A stretch of 32,810 nt of DNA, taken from PCC-10605 sp964409355 (GTDB taxonomy: Bacteria > Cyanobacteriota > Cyanobacteriia > Cyanobacteriales > Cyanobacteriaceae). Location of the stretch: NCBI GenBank assembly GCA_964409355.1, contig CAYPDC010000036.1:1-32810 (forward strand), written 5' to 3'. The notes under the pieces are model-generated. The model was given only the letters and a program-made list of their open reading frames with translations. It was not told the origin of the DNA and did not search any database. This document shows, one piece after another, positions 17,901 through 24,759 of this stretch. Numbering within the stretch: the stretch's first letter is position 1; every line of letters begins with the position of its first letter. Made by a program: the position numbers and the translations under genes.

Positions 17901-18167
17901 CTGCACAGGGAATAAAGCCATTTCCCACTGCCAAAAAGATTCAGTATTTTGATTATTTATTATATCTTCAGAAATTATACCTTCTAAATTATTTTGCTGT
18001 AAAAGTTCCTCAAACTCTTGCTTCTCTTCTATTAAAAAAGGGTAAATATATAAAAACTCTGCTTCTAAATCAAACTTTTCTTTCTCGATATTTCTCCATT
18101 TTTCTCCCCAAATAATAAAGTATTTTTCCTCTTTTTTAATTAAAAAACTTCCATGTAAAATTGACAT
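15000..18167 (-). CDS. SNF2/RAD54-type DEAD-like helicase with SNF2-associated N-terminal domain
   Basis: This 1055-residue protein is a superfamily 2 DNA translocase. The N-terminal half (about residues 1-560) is the region found in bacterial and cyanobacterial SNF2 proteins, including a helicase-associated block (LNAISAYQFIRSAVWQL, then a GLGVILPN segment). The motor follows: Walker A in DDMGLGKTVQ near 605, LDEAQNIKN (motif II, DEAQ), ALTGTPVENRL (motif III), and C-terminal motifs LSLKAGGTGLNL and DRAYRIGQ near 950-1000. All are intact. Its role is likely DNA repair or remodelling of protein-DNA complexes. No zinc-finger SWIM motif is seen. The 416-bp upstream spacer makes it a separate transcription unit from the GST gene. 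Confidence 0.93.
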   Translation of the reverse strand: MSILHGSFLIKKEEKYFIIWGEKWRNIEKEKFDLEAEFLYIYPFLIEEKQEFEELLQQNNLEGIISEDIINNQNTESFWQWEMALFPVQKKPKSKTVIPLLYEQYLGISNKLSSVILYPWDICSVKLNIDQLLTLLQQLPLNKVDYIAPDLRFWSHLYRWCLDLICRRKFLPSIDEKNNCFWQPLLDSNIDQGRLARFMQLMPSICRCYVENEDDPNIPQQKLILEFLGTILDAQIRRLLTNISTPINNELMVQTWLESLNNEENNKLHLSSLDNKRLVMAFDNWTLPIQDNLITSDYQLFRKQYRVCFKLQPPSGQNQTDNYDNWKLDYYLQAIDNPEFLIPTEQIWSHPHPQLEIDDPQSGTFGERIIDNPQEIVLKGLGLAAKFYEPIAESLQESMPNYCLLNAISAYQFIRSAVWQLQDNGLGVILPNGLNSGVDEKRLGVKIEAKVNLKKGERLNLTTLLNYNLKVAVGDQTLTQKEFQNLLAQKSPIVEIDGQWLALQPADVKAAEDILNNADSHTNLTVEDALRLSSGNSETIAKLPVIAFESSGALADLINSINDNQKVKVLPPPQHFHGTLRPYQELGFSWLYFLQKWNLGGCLADDMGLGKTVQLIAFILTLKEKKELNKPSLIVAPTSVLNNWAREIKKFAPCLNVLIHHGESRSKEKEFVDIAKNLDIIITSYALIYRDFDTLNLVEWQGIILDEAQNIKNPQAKQTQAVHELNSEFRIALTGTPVENRLSELWSILEFLNPGYLGTQQFFQRRFTLPIEKYGDQHSLQTLRSLVQPFILRRLKTDKNIIQDLPEKQEMNVYCGLSSEQAQLYQNLVDESLEKINETTGIKRHGLVLTLLMKLKQVCNHPAHLLKEEKLNFSSRSGKLLRLEEMLEEVVAEGDRTLIFTQFAEWGNLLQPYLHKKLGVEVLFLSGSTRTEKRQEMVDRFQNDPQGPPIFILSLKAGGTGLNLTRANHVFHYDRWWNPAVENQATDRAYRIGQQQNVQVHKFVCSGTLEEKINDILESKQQLAQQTINSGEDWLTNLDTDQLRDLLILERNAII

Positions 18168-18583
18168 ATTTAATCTTAATAATTATTATAAAAATGAATG
18201 AAGATTAATAAAAGTTATTAAATAATGAATAACTGTTTAAAAACTCCTAAATTTTTTTCACTCTTGTCACTTACTTACCACAACTCGACAATTTTAGATC
18301 GAATTGAGGTATAACCAGACAACAGAAATACTGTAGCAAAAAATTGCAAGGGATTTCTGTCGGTTAATCAGGGTTATTGAAAAATATTTTTCAACGGAGA
18401 TAAAAAACTAATAGGGAATAACATAGCAATGTTGATGATTTGCTATCTTATCACCTTTGGGATACAAAAAGAATTAAGAATAAAAAATTTTAGGATGAGG
18501 ACTCATTAGACTTCGGCTCAATTCGGGCTAGAAGCCCGAATTTGGTAAAAAATCTTAGTTTTTACCAGATGTTTATTATTTAA
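18168..18583. other. Spacer between the SNF2 and GST genes
   Basis: No gene is seen. It carries the motif atcgaattgaggtata at about 18298 (also at 28691 inverted) and the dispersed hairpin repeat at 18504-18554. The SNF2 promoter should lie near its left end. Confidence 0.45.
18504..18554 (+). repeat. Dispersed ~50-bp repeat with TCGGGCT hairpin, copy B
   Basis: The perfect 9-bp stem attcgggct / agcccgaat (18521-18541) has flanks matching copy A at 10646-10698: cattagactt before and ggtaaaaaat after. It is inverted relative to copy A. Confidence 0.5.
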
Positions 18584-19396
18584 TTATTCAATCTCGATGG
18601 TGGTTGGTTTGCCCTCTCCACTATTATCATTAGAATTGTCACGGTTAGATTTGTCCACTGGCTGTCTAAAATCAGCATAGATGCGATCGCGCCATGTGAA
18701 GAAAGGTTCATAAGCACTGTCATCAGCTAAATTAGGAATACCTTTACCTTCCACTTCAATATCTAAATCAAAATAAGCAACGGAAGGAAACTTAATGATA
18801 GTAGTCAAAGCCGCTACGGTTAAATCGGCTAAAGTGGGCTTATCTCCTGTCAGATAGGGTTGAGCTTGTAAAATTAAAGTTAAAGCCTCTAAGTCTTGTT
18901 TTAAACCTTTTTCCGCTTGTTTAAAAATATCAGTACCTAATCCTACACCTGTACCAATAGCCGTTAAAAGTTCGGAAGGAAAGGCATTAATGACATCTTT
19001 GAGTAAATCAGGGGTATTTTTAGGCAAGAAAGAAGTACGGAAGTTAGAGTAGTGATTTAATGCACCGATAAAGGCTTTACGCCCTTTTAAACCTAAAGAC
19101 ACATCTGCCCATTCTTCCATGAGTAAACATTGTCCTCTAGCCACTCCATCAGTAGGAATTAAAGGCTTTTCAGGGTATTTGCGATCCAAGTATAGAGCAA
19201 TTTCTGTGGAATCAGCAATGACAGTATCACCATCTTTTAACACGGGTACTTGTCTTTGACCTGAAATTCTATAAACCTCTAATTGTCCAATACCGGGGGT
19301 AACTTCAACTTTTTTATACTCTAAACCTTTATAGTCGAGAATAAGTCTTACTTTTTCGGAAAATTGAGATAGTTCAAATTGATATAGTTCGATCAT
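18584..19396 (-). CDS. Glutathione S-transferase family protein
   Basis: The 270-residue protein has an N-terminal thioredoxin-like domain starting MIELYQFELSQFSEKVRL, where Ser replaces the Cys of glutaredoxins. The cis-Pro motif RQVPVLKDGD and DSTEIALYLD complete the glutathione site. The helical C-terminal domain contains YLTGDKPTLADLTVAA, the usual N-capping motif. An insertion of about 40 residues in the middle (LLKDVINAF...GTGVGLG) makes it longer than a standard GST of about 200-220. The type is widespread in cyanobacteria with no known substrate. It lies 78 bp downstream of ccmP on the same strand, possibly co-transcribed, though function gives no link. Confidence 0.88.
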   Translation of the reverse strand: MIELYQFELSQFSEKVRLILDYKGLEYKKVEVTPGIGQLEVYRISGQRQVPVLKDGDTVIADSTEIALYLDRKYPEKPLIPTDGVARGQCLLMEEWADVSLGLKGRKAFIGALNHYSNFRTSFLPKNTPDLLKDVINAFPSELLTAIGTGVGLGTDIFKQAEKGLKQDLEALTLILQAQPYLTGDKPTLADLTVAALTTIIKFPSVAYFDLDIEVEGKGIPNLADDSAYEPFFTWRDRIYADFRQPVDKSNRDNSNDNSGEGKPTTIEIE

Positions 19397-19474
19397 AGTA
19401 AGATTTCTGTTGTTATAAAACTTAACATCATCTATACTTTAGCAACTATTGATCATTTTAAGGGGTAAACTAAC

Positions 19475-20113
19475 TTATTCATTTATGGTGTCAACATTGA
19501 CTCTCCCCCCCACATTGGCGATCGCCTCTAAAGCAGCAGCAGCACCAGCCTTAATATCCCTTTCCGCACCGCCTAAGTAAAGTCTGCCAAAACTACCGAC
19601 TGCTTGAACTGTTAGAATATTAATTAAAGCCGCTTTTTCTGCTTCATTCGCCGCTAAAGCCGCATAAGCGGCAGGTTTCACTTCCAAAACATAGAGGGTT
19701 TCTCCTGCGAGTAACATTTGCCCTCGTCGATTACGATTAATAATTTGAGCTTGATAGGGATCAATATTGCGAATAATTTGACTAGAGACAACTTCAGGCT
19801 TAAGGGAATTTTTTTGACTCACCCCCAAAGCATCGAGGATCGCCATCCCCGCAATTTTTACTTCCCCCTGATTACTCGCATGAATTTCTAATAAACCATA
19901 AAGACGCTCCACGAACTGCACTCCCGGTCGAACTACTGCTGATTTCAAAGCTACATCAGTTATGCGATTAATTTCAATACCCGGAGAAATTTCAATCCAT
20001 AAAGAAGCATCCCCCGGCAAAGGTAGAAAGCCTAGAGCAACGGTACCTATATAAGATGCGTGTTGAGGTTGTAATCGATCGAGATAGACATAGCTTCTTA
20101 GTTCAACACCCAT
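19475..20113 (-). CDS. ccmP: Carboxysome shell protein CcmP (tandem BMC domain)
   Basis: CcmP forms BMC-T trimers (pseudohexamers) that stack face to face, with a large gated pore in the beta-carboxysome shell. The 212-residue length is as in known CcmP. The sequence is highly typical: MGVELRSYVYLD start, GDASLWIEISPGIEINR, FVERLYGLLEIHASNQGEV in the first BMC domain (about 1-105), and RGQMLLAGETLYVLEVKPAA with GSFGRLYLGG in the second. It is away from any ccmKLMNO genes, as usual for this satellite gene. The start at 20113 is fixed by the conserved N-terminus. Confidence 0.96.
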   Translation of the reverse strand: MGVELRSYVYLDRLQPQHASYIGTVALGFLPLPGDASLWIEISPGIEINRITDVALKSAVVRPGVQFVERLYGLLEIHASNQGEVKIAGMAILDALGVSQKNSLKPEVVSSQIIRNIDPYQAQIINRNRRGQMLLAGETLYVLEVKPAAYAALAANEAEKAALINILTVQAVGSFGRLYLGGAERDIKAGAAAALEAIANVGGRVNVDTINE

Positions 20114-20194
20114 GTTAAAAATGACAATTGAGTTAACAAGAATTAATTATTAATGATTCTCTGAGTTTAAGCAACAGTGAAGAATGAAGATTAA

Positions 20195-20222
20195 ATTCCT
20201 AATTCCTAATTCCTAACTCCTA
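20195..20222. repeat. Heptanucleotide tandem repeat (ATTCCTA) running into a stop codon
   Basis: Three exact attccta units are followed by actccta. The final cta (20220-20222) is the reverse-strand TAG stop of the phosphatase gene. Confidence 0.65.
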
Positions 20223-20969
20223 AAAAAAGGCTTTTTGACGACGGGCAAATAATTTGCGAGGGTTGATATTATGGGTTGCTTCTGCTAGAGAAAGAGTGCG
20301 GAAATTTTTGCCAAAACTATCCACTTGATAAACAGTAGATGTGTTTAAGTCTAAAGCGGTTAACCATCCTTGCCCATGGTGATAGACTCCTGTATCGATT
20401 CCTAACCATCCCTCACCCTGTGCAATTTGCCCTGCTTTTAGACCATTAAAGGTAAAAGTGATAGTATGACCAATAATAATTGTTTTATTTTCAAAGTAAG
20501 GTTTGTTACTGGTATGAAATTCAGAACGAATCCAGCAAAATTGCTCTTGAGATTGTTTCGTGATGCTTAAACGGGGATCAACTCCTGCATGAACCAACCA
20601 ATAATCTCCTAAGTCAAAGAAAAAGGGTAAACTTTTAATCCAGTCAATGTGTTCGGCAGAGGGCATTCTATGGCCATAACTCATGATGGTGGCATTGCCT
20701 CCATTTTGTAACCACCCTTGAAAGGCTTGATGATTCAGTTTTCCGTTGCCTAACGCATCGAGTAACATAATTTCATGGTTGCCCAAGATGCAGTGATAGT
20801 CATTTTTCATCACAAATTCTACCACTTGAGAACTTTCTGGTCCACGATCGATCAAATCCCCTAAAAAATAAATTTTATCTTCTGCCGTCGGTGCAATGTG
20901 ATTAAATAGAGAACATAATGCCTCGTAATGACCGTGAACATCTCCGATAACCAATCTTTTGTTACTCAT
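20220..20969 (-). CDS. PPP-family serine/threonine protein phosphatase (metallophosphoesterase)
   Basis: The 249-residue protein has the three PPP signatures in order: GDVHGHYEAL (residues 8-17), FLGDLIDRGPES near 35-46, and ILGNHEIMLLDAL near 61-73. Metal-binding Asp, His and Asn residues are intact, and later HAGVD and IGHT complete the site. It is a single-domain bacterial PPP of the kind seen in cyanobacteria (PppA-like) and in the ApaH/PrpE group. Protein phosphatase activity is likely, but dinucleoside-tetraphosphate hydrolysis cannot be excluded. The stop codon falls inside a heptamer repeat, so the C-terminus may be altered relative to relatives. Divergent from miaE, 94 bp away. Confidence 0.9.
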   Translation of the reverse strand: MSNKRLVIGDVHGHYEALCSLFNHIAPTAEDKIYFLGDLIDRGPESSQVVEFVMKNDYHCILGNHEIMLLDALGNGKLNHQAFQGWLQNGGNATIMSYGHRMPSAEHIDWIKSLPFFFDLGDYWLVHAGVDPRLSITKQSQEQFCWIRSEFHTSNKPYFENKTIIIGHTITFTFNGLKAGQIAQGEGWLGIDTGVYHHGQGWLTALDLNTSTVYQVDSFGKNFRTLSLAEATHNINPRKLFARRQKAFF

Positions 20970-21063
20970 TCTCGTTAAGATACTTATGATTACTGATATA
21001 ATTAGGGAATATTTAATCCTAGTGTAACTAAATTTATTTTATTATGGGGAGGCAGGTTTTTTT

Positions 21064-21672
21064 TTGCTTACAAATTCCGTGTCTAGTTTCACCAAAATTA
21101 AGTTACTTTGTCAACCTACCCAATGGGCTTGGTTAGAACAGGCTTTGAATAATCTTGATCTTATTTTACTGGATCATTCCCATTGTGAACGCAAAGCCGC
21201 CGGAGTTGCCGTCAATTTCCTCTTTCGTTATCCCTCCTATGAAGATTTAGTTTATCATCTAACGGCCATCGCACAGGAGGAGTTAGAGCATTTTGAGCAA
21301 GTTAATCAATGGTTAAAGAAAAAAAATATTCCCCTCGCGCCTTTAAAACCCTCTCCTTATGGTGCTACTCTCAAACAGGCGATCAGAAAACAAGAACCTC
21401 ACAGGCTTTTAGATTCTCTGTTAGTATCGGCTTTAATTGAGGCTCGATCGCACGAAAGATTAGGTTTACTCGCTCAACATTGCCCTGATCAGGAATTAGC
21501 GAAATTTTATCGAGGTTTAATGGCTTCTGAGGCAAGACATTACGGTATTTACTGGGTTTTGGCTACTCAATATTTCGATCGCCCCACGGTGGATTTACGG
21601 TTATCAGAATTAGCACAATTAGAAAGTGAAACTTTAAGTAATCTTTATCCCGAACCGAGAATACATAGTTAG
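21064..21672 (+). CDS. miaE: tRNA-(ms2io6A)-hydroxylase MiaE
   Basis: This diiron enzyme hydroxylates the isopentenyl group of ms2i6A37 in tRNAs that read UNN codons. The 202-residue protein keeps the ferritin-like iron ligands: LDHSHCERKAAG, the EELEHF pair, LIEARSHERLG and SEARHYGIYW. The best start is TTG at 21064, with gggagg at 21047-21052 as ribosome binding site about 11 bp before it. The only nearby ATG (21044) is out of frame by one base because of a nine-T run at 21057-21065. A sequencing or biological slip in that run would alter the start. Confidence 0.92.
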   Translation: MLTNSVSSFTKIKLLCQPTQWAWLEQALNNLDLILLDHSHCERKAAGVAVNFLFRYPSYEDLVYHLTAIAQEELEHFEQVNQWLKKKNIPLAPLKPSPYGATLKQAIRKQEPHRLLDSLLVSALIEARSHERLGLLAQHCPDQELAKFYRGLMASEARHYGIYWVLATQYFDRPTVDLRLSELAQLESETLSNLYPEPRIHS

Positions 21673-21733
21673 GGGTGTGGGGAAAATAGCGTTTTAATAC
21701 CGACGAGTGAAAAAACTCTGTTTCAAGACAGGC

Positions 21734-22348
21734 TCAAGAAAGTGCAAGGTAAATGGCAATAATATCTGTGGGTAAATTGTTAATTAAATTACTATAACCT
21801 TTAGCATAATAGCTCTTTAATTCAGCCATAGTTAAATCCTGTTGATGTTGTTGTAAATATTTAATAATTTTATCTTCCTGCCACCCAAATTTGTCGATCG
21901 CAACTATTGTTAGTCTTTCTAAAGGCGTTAACCGATTTAAACCTTGAGTCAAAAAATAGATTAAAGGCACATATCTTTTCAGTAAATTATAGTCTATAAC
22001 TTGAACATATACAGGGTTATAAATTACATTTTGTTCCTGAAAAAAAGTCTTGGCTAAATTGATAATTGTATCTTTTAAAACAGTGTTTTCATAAATGGGA
22101 TAATAAGCCAGTTTGTCAATAATATAAATCCAGATTTGCTTAAAATATTTATTGATAACTGTATCGTCTTGAAAATCGATTTTCAGGCTTTCAATGACAT
22201 TATAATATCGCCCAAAAATAGCCACTAAATATCTTGCTTTTTCTTGATGATTCTGCCATTGTTTCCATAAATATATATCATCAAAATTCTGCAAGGGGAT
22301 AATTAATTCATGGTCTAACTCTGGACAAAAATCACTGTTATTATTCAT
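21734..22348 (-). CDS. Cyanobacterial sigma-70-like protein of unknown role
   Basis: The 204-residue protein starts with an acidic PELDHELIIPLQNFDDIYLWKQW segment, has a helical middle (about 40-130), and ends with LTPLERLTIVAIDKFGWQEDKIIKYL near 145-170, which looks like the helix-turn-helix lead of sigma region 4. The final NLPTDIIAIYL recalls a similar ending in small cyanobacterial proteins annotated as sigma-70 family. There is no clear region 2 with a -10-binding aromatic set, so it may not be a working sigma factor. It sits between miaE (convergent) and pnp (same strand, 70 bp upstream), so it could be co-transcribed after pnp. Confidence 0.5.
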   Translation of the reverse strand: MNNNSDFCPELDHELIIPLQNFDDIYLWKQWQNHQEKARYLVAIFGRYYNVIESLKIDFQDDTVINKYFKQIWIYIIDKLAYYPIYENTVLKDTIINLAKTFFQEQNVIYNPVYVQVIDYNLLKRYVPLIYFLTQGLNRLTPLERLTIVAIDKFGWQEDKIIKYLQQHQQDLTMAELKSYYAKGYSNLINNLPTDIIAIYLALS

Positions 22349-22390
22349 CTTAATACAGGAGGGGGAATAAATTAATTCCTAATTTTTTCA

Positions 22391-22415
22391 GGGTTGAACA
22401 GTGTCCAACCCCTAG
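22391..22415 (-). repeat. REP-like hairpin, copy with CTAG instead of GTAG
   Basis: The stem gggttgaaca / tgtccaaccc has a single-base loop and one mismatch. It is close to copy 3, but the base before the stem reads CTAG on the minus strand. It lies between pnp and the sigma-like gene. Confidence 0.5.
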
Positions 22416-22418
22416 GAC

Positions 22419-24575
22419 TTAAATTTGGGATTCTTGACGCGCGATCGCAGCTTGTTCGGGATGGATACCTAAACGGGTTAAATTCAAACGCCCTTTATTG
22501 TCAAAGCCCCGAATTTTGACCACGATTTCATCACCGATACTAACTTCATCTTCCACTTTACCCACACGGTGTTCCGCTAATTGAGAAATGTGAATCATAC
22601 CCTCTTTACCGGGCAACACTTCCACAAAAGCACCAATGTCAATGATACGAGAAACACGCCCTAAATAGACATCCCCTTCATTGAGTTTGCGAGTCATAGT
22701 TTGAATGATGCGTTTAGCCTGTTGCGCCCTTTCCGCTTGAGTAGCACAGATAGTAACAGTACCATCATCGCTAATATCAATTTTAGACCCAGTTTGCTCC
22801 GTAATCGCCTTAATGGTTTTACCACCGGGTCCAATTACTAAACCAATCATATCAGGATCGATTTTCATAGTCATCAAACGAGGTGCATAAGAAGACAACT
22901 CCTTGCGAGGTTGGCTGATGGTTTTGAGCATTTCCCCTAAGATATGTAAACGGGCTTCTTTTGCTTGATTAACTGCTTGGGCGATTACTTCGATTTTTAA
23001 ACCAGTGATTTTCATATCCATTTGCAAAGCAGTGATCCCGTCATCAGTTCCTGCTACTTTGAAATCCATATCCCCTAAAAAGTCTTCAATGCCTTGAATA
23101 TCAGTAAGAATACGAATTTCATCCCCTTCCTTAATCAAGCCCATTGCCGCACCACTCACAGGCTTGGTAATAGGCACACCGGCATCCATTAAAGCAAGGG
23201 TTGAACCACAGACAGATCCCATAGAAGTTGAACCGTTAGAAGACATCACCTCAGATACTACCCGAATCACATAGGGGAATTCTTGCTGAGGAGGTAACAC
23301 AGGAGTTATTGCCCTTTCTGCTAACGCACCATGACCGATTTCTCGTCTGCCGGGAGGACGCATCGGTTTTGTTTCACCCACAGAATAAGGGGGGAAATTG
23401 TAATGATGGAGATAGCGTTTTTCTAAATCTGGGTGTAAATCATCCGCTAAATCTTGAGCGTCTCCCGCAGTTCCCAATGTTGCGATAGAAAGCACTTGAG
23501 TTAAACCCCTTTGGAATAAGGCACTACCATGAACTCTGGCAGGTAACAAACGCACTCTCGAAGAAATAGGACGCACTTGATCTAATTTTCGTCCATCAAC
23601 CCTCACACCCTCCTCGATAATCTGTTGACGCATTAATTTTTTGGTCAACTTTTTAAAGAAGTTAGGTACTAATTTTGAGTTTTCAGCAACAGCAAGTTTA
23701 ATTTCGTGATCATCCTCTAAGGCATTGATGACTTCTTCTACTTTTTCCAGTTGAATTTTGTCTAAAGCCTCATCCCGTGCTTTTTTGTCTAAATCAAATT
23801 GAGAGAGAACTTTTTTGATCTCCTCGGCGGCCTGTTCAGTGATAAAACCAGCTACGATTTGATCTTCTTCTTCTTTTTCTTCAATGACAATATTAATCCC
23901 TAATTCTTGGATTAAATCTTCTTGAGCTTTGATCAACTCTTGGATTGCCTCATAACCAAATTCGATCGCCTCTATGACATCTTGTTCAGGTAATCGATTT
24001 GCCCCTGCTTCCACCATCACAATCCCTTCTGGTGTACCTGCTACCACTAAATCTAAATCACCTTTTTCGATTTCACGGAAAGTGGGATTGATGATAAACT
24101 CGTCGTTTAATAAACCTACTCTTACCGCCGCCATCGGTCCTGCGAAGGGAATTTGAGCCACTAAAGTCGCTACGGAAGCCCCTGTCACTGCTAATACATC
24201 TGGGGGGACTTCCTCATCCATCGACAAAGTCGTCGCCACGATTTGAATGTCATCCCTTAACCAAGACGGAAATAAAGGACGTAAGGGGCGATCGATCAAA
24301 CGACCTGTTAAAATAGCTCTTTCAGGAGGTTTTCCTTCCCTGCGTAAAAATCCCCCCGGAATCCTTCCTGCCGCATATAATCTTTCTTCGTAATCCACCG
24401 TTAAAGGTAAAAAATCAATACCTTCTCTACCTGTATTACGAGTGGCAGTAACAAAAACTGCGGTTTCTCCTGATTGAATTAACACTGCTCCACCTGCTTG
24501 GGGTGCTAACAATCCTACTTGTATTTTTATATCTCTTCCTTCAAAAAAAGAAATTGATTTATTATATTCTTCCAT
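22419..24575 (-). CDS. pnp: Polynucleotide phosphorylase
   Basis: This enzyme degrades RNA 3'-5' with phosphate and, in cyanobacteria, also makes heteropolymeric tails. The 718-residue length is standard. Two RNase PH domains are present: the first with FVTATRNT and YEERLYAAGRIPGGFLRREG near 65-95, the second with RVDGR, the FFKKLTKKLMRQ linker before it, and the catalytic SDxxD-like region GSVCGSTLALMDAG...KVAGTDDGITALQMDMK. A KH domain (IGLVIGPGGKTIKAITEQ, about 565-620) and an S1 domain (GDVYLGRVSRIIDIGAFVEV, about 635-705) follow. It stands apart from rpsO in this window. Confidence 0.97.
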   Translation of the reverse strand: MEEYNKSISFFEGRDIKIQVGLLAPQAGGAVLIQSGETAVFVTATRNTGREGIDFLPLTVDYEERLYAAGRIPGGFLRREGKPPERAILTGRLIDRPLRPLFPSWLRDDIQIVATTLSMDEEVPPDVLAVTGASVATLVAQIPFAGPMAAVRVGLLNDEFIINPTFREIEKGDLDLVVAGTPEGIVMVEAGANRLPEQDVIEAIEFGYEAIQELIKAQEDLIQELGINIVIEEKEEEDQIVAGFITEQAAEEIKKVLSQFDLDKKARDEALDKIQLEKVEEVINALEDDHEIKLAVAENSKLVPNFFKKLTKKLMRQQIIEEGVRVDGRKLDQVRPISSRVRLLPARVHGSALFQRGLTQVLSIATLGTAGDAQDLADDLHPDLEKRYLHHYNFPPYSVGETKPMRPPGRREIGHGALAERAITPVLPPQQEFPYVIRVVSEVMSSNGSTSMGSVCGSTLALMDAGVPITKPVSGAAMGLIKEGDEIRILTDIQGIEDFLGDMDFKVAGTDDGITALQMDMKITGLKIEVIAQAVNQAKEARLHILGEMLKTISQPRKELSSYAPRLMTMKIDPDMIGLVIGPGGKTIKAITEQTGSKIDISDDGTVTICATQAERAQQAKRIIQTMTRKLNEGDVYLGRVSRIIDIGAFVEVLPGKEGMIHISQLAEHRVGKVEDEVSIGDEIVVKIRGFDNKGRLNLTRLGIHPEQAAIARQESQI

Positions 24576-24663
24576 TCAAAATTTCCTTCTACTTCACTTT
24601 TTCTCTATACACTATGTAATCCTAACATTTTGCAGGACTAATTAATTAATTAATTCTTCTTTG

Positions 24664-24712
24664 AGAACTCAGAACTACGAACTCCTAACCCCTAACTCCT
24701 AACTCCTTACTT
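24664..24712. repeat. Long heptanucleotide-phased repeat
   Basis: Seven consecutive 7-mers, changing from agaactc and cgaactc to ctaactc (two exact). It lies in the divergent spacer between pnp and the HerA-like gene. Confidence 0.65.
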
Positions 24713-24759
24713 ATTCAAAAATCTGTACAATAGTATTATTTGTTAACAAGATGTAGAAT

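Noticed and set aside
24721..24730. ctgtacaa upstream of the HerA-like gene as a transposon end
   Set aside because: Single hexamer with no repeats, guide or target nearby.
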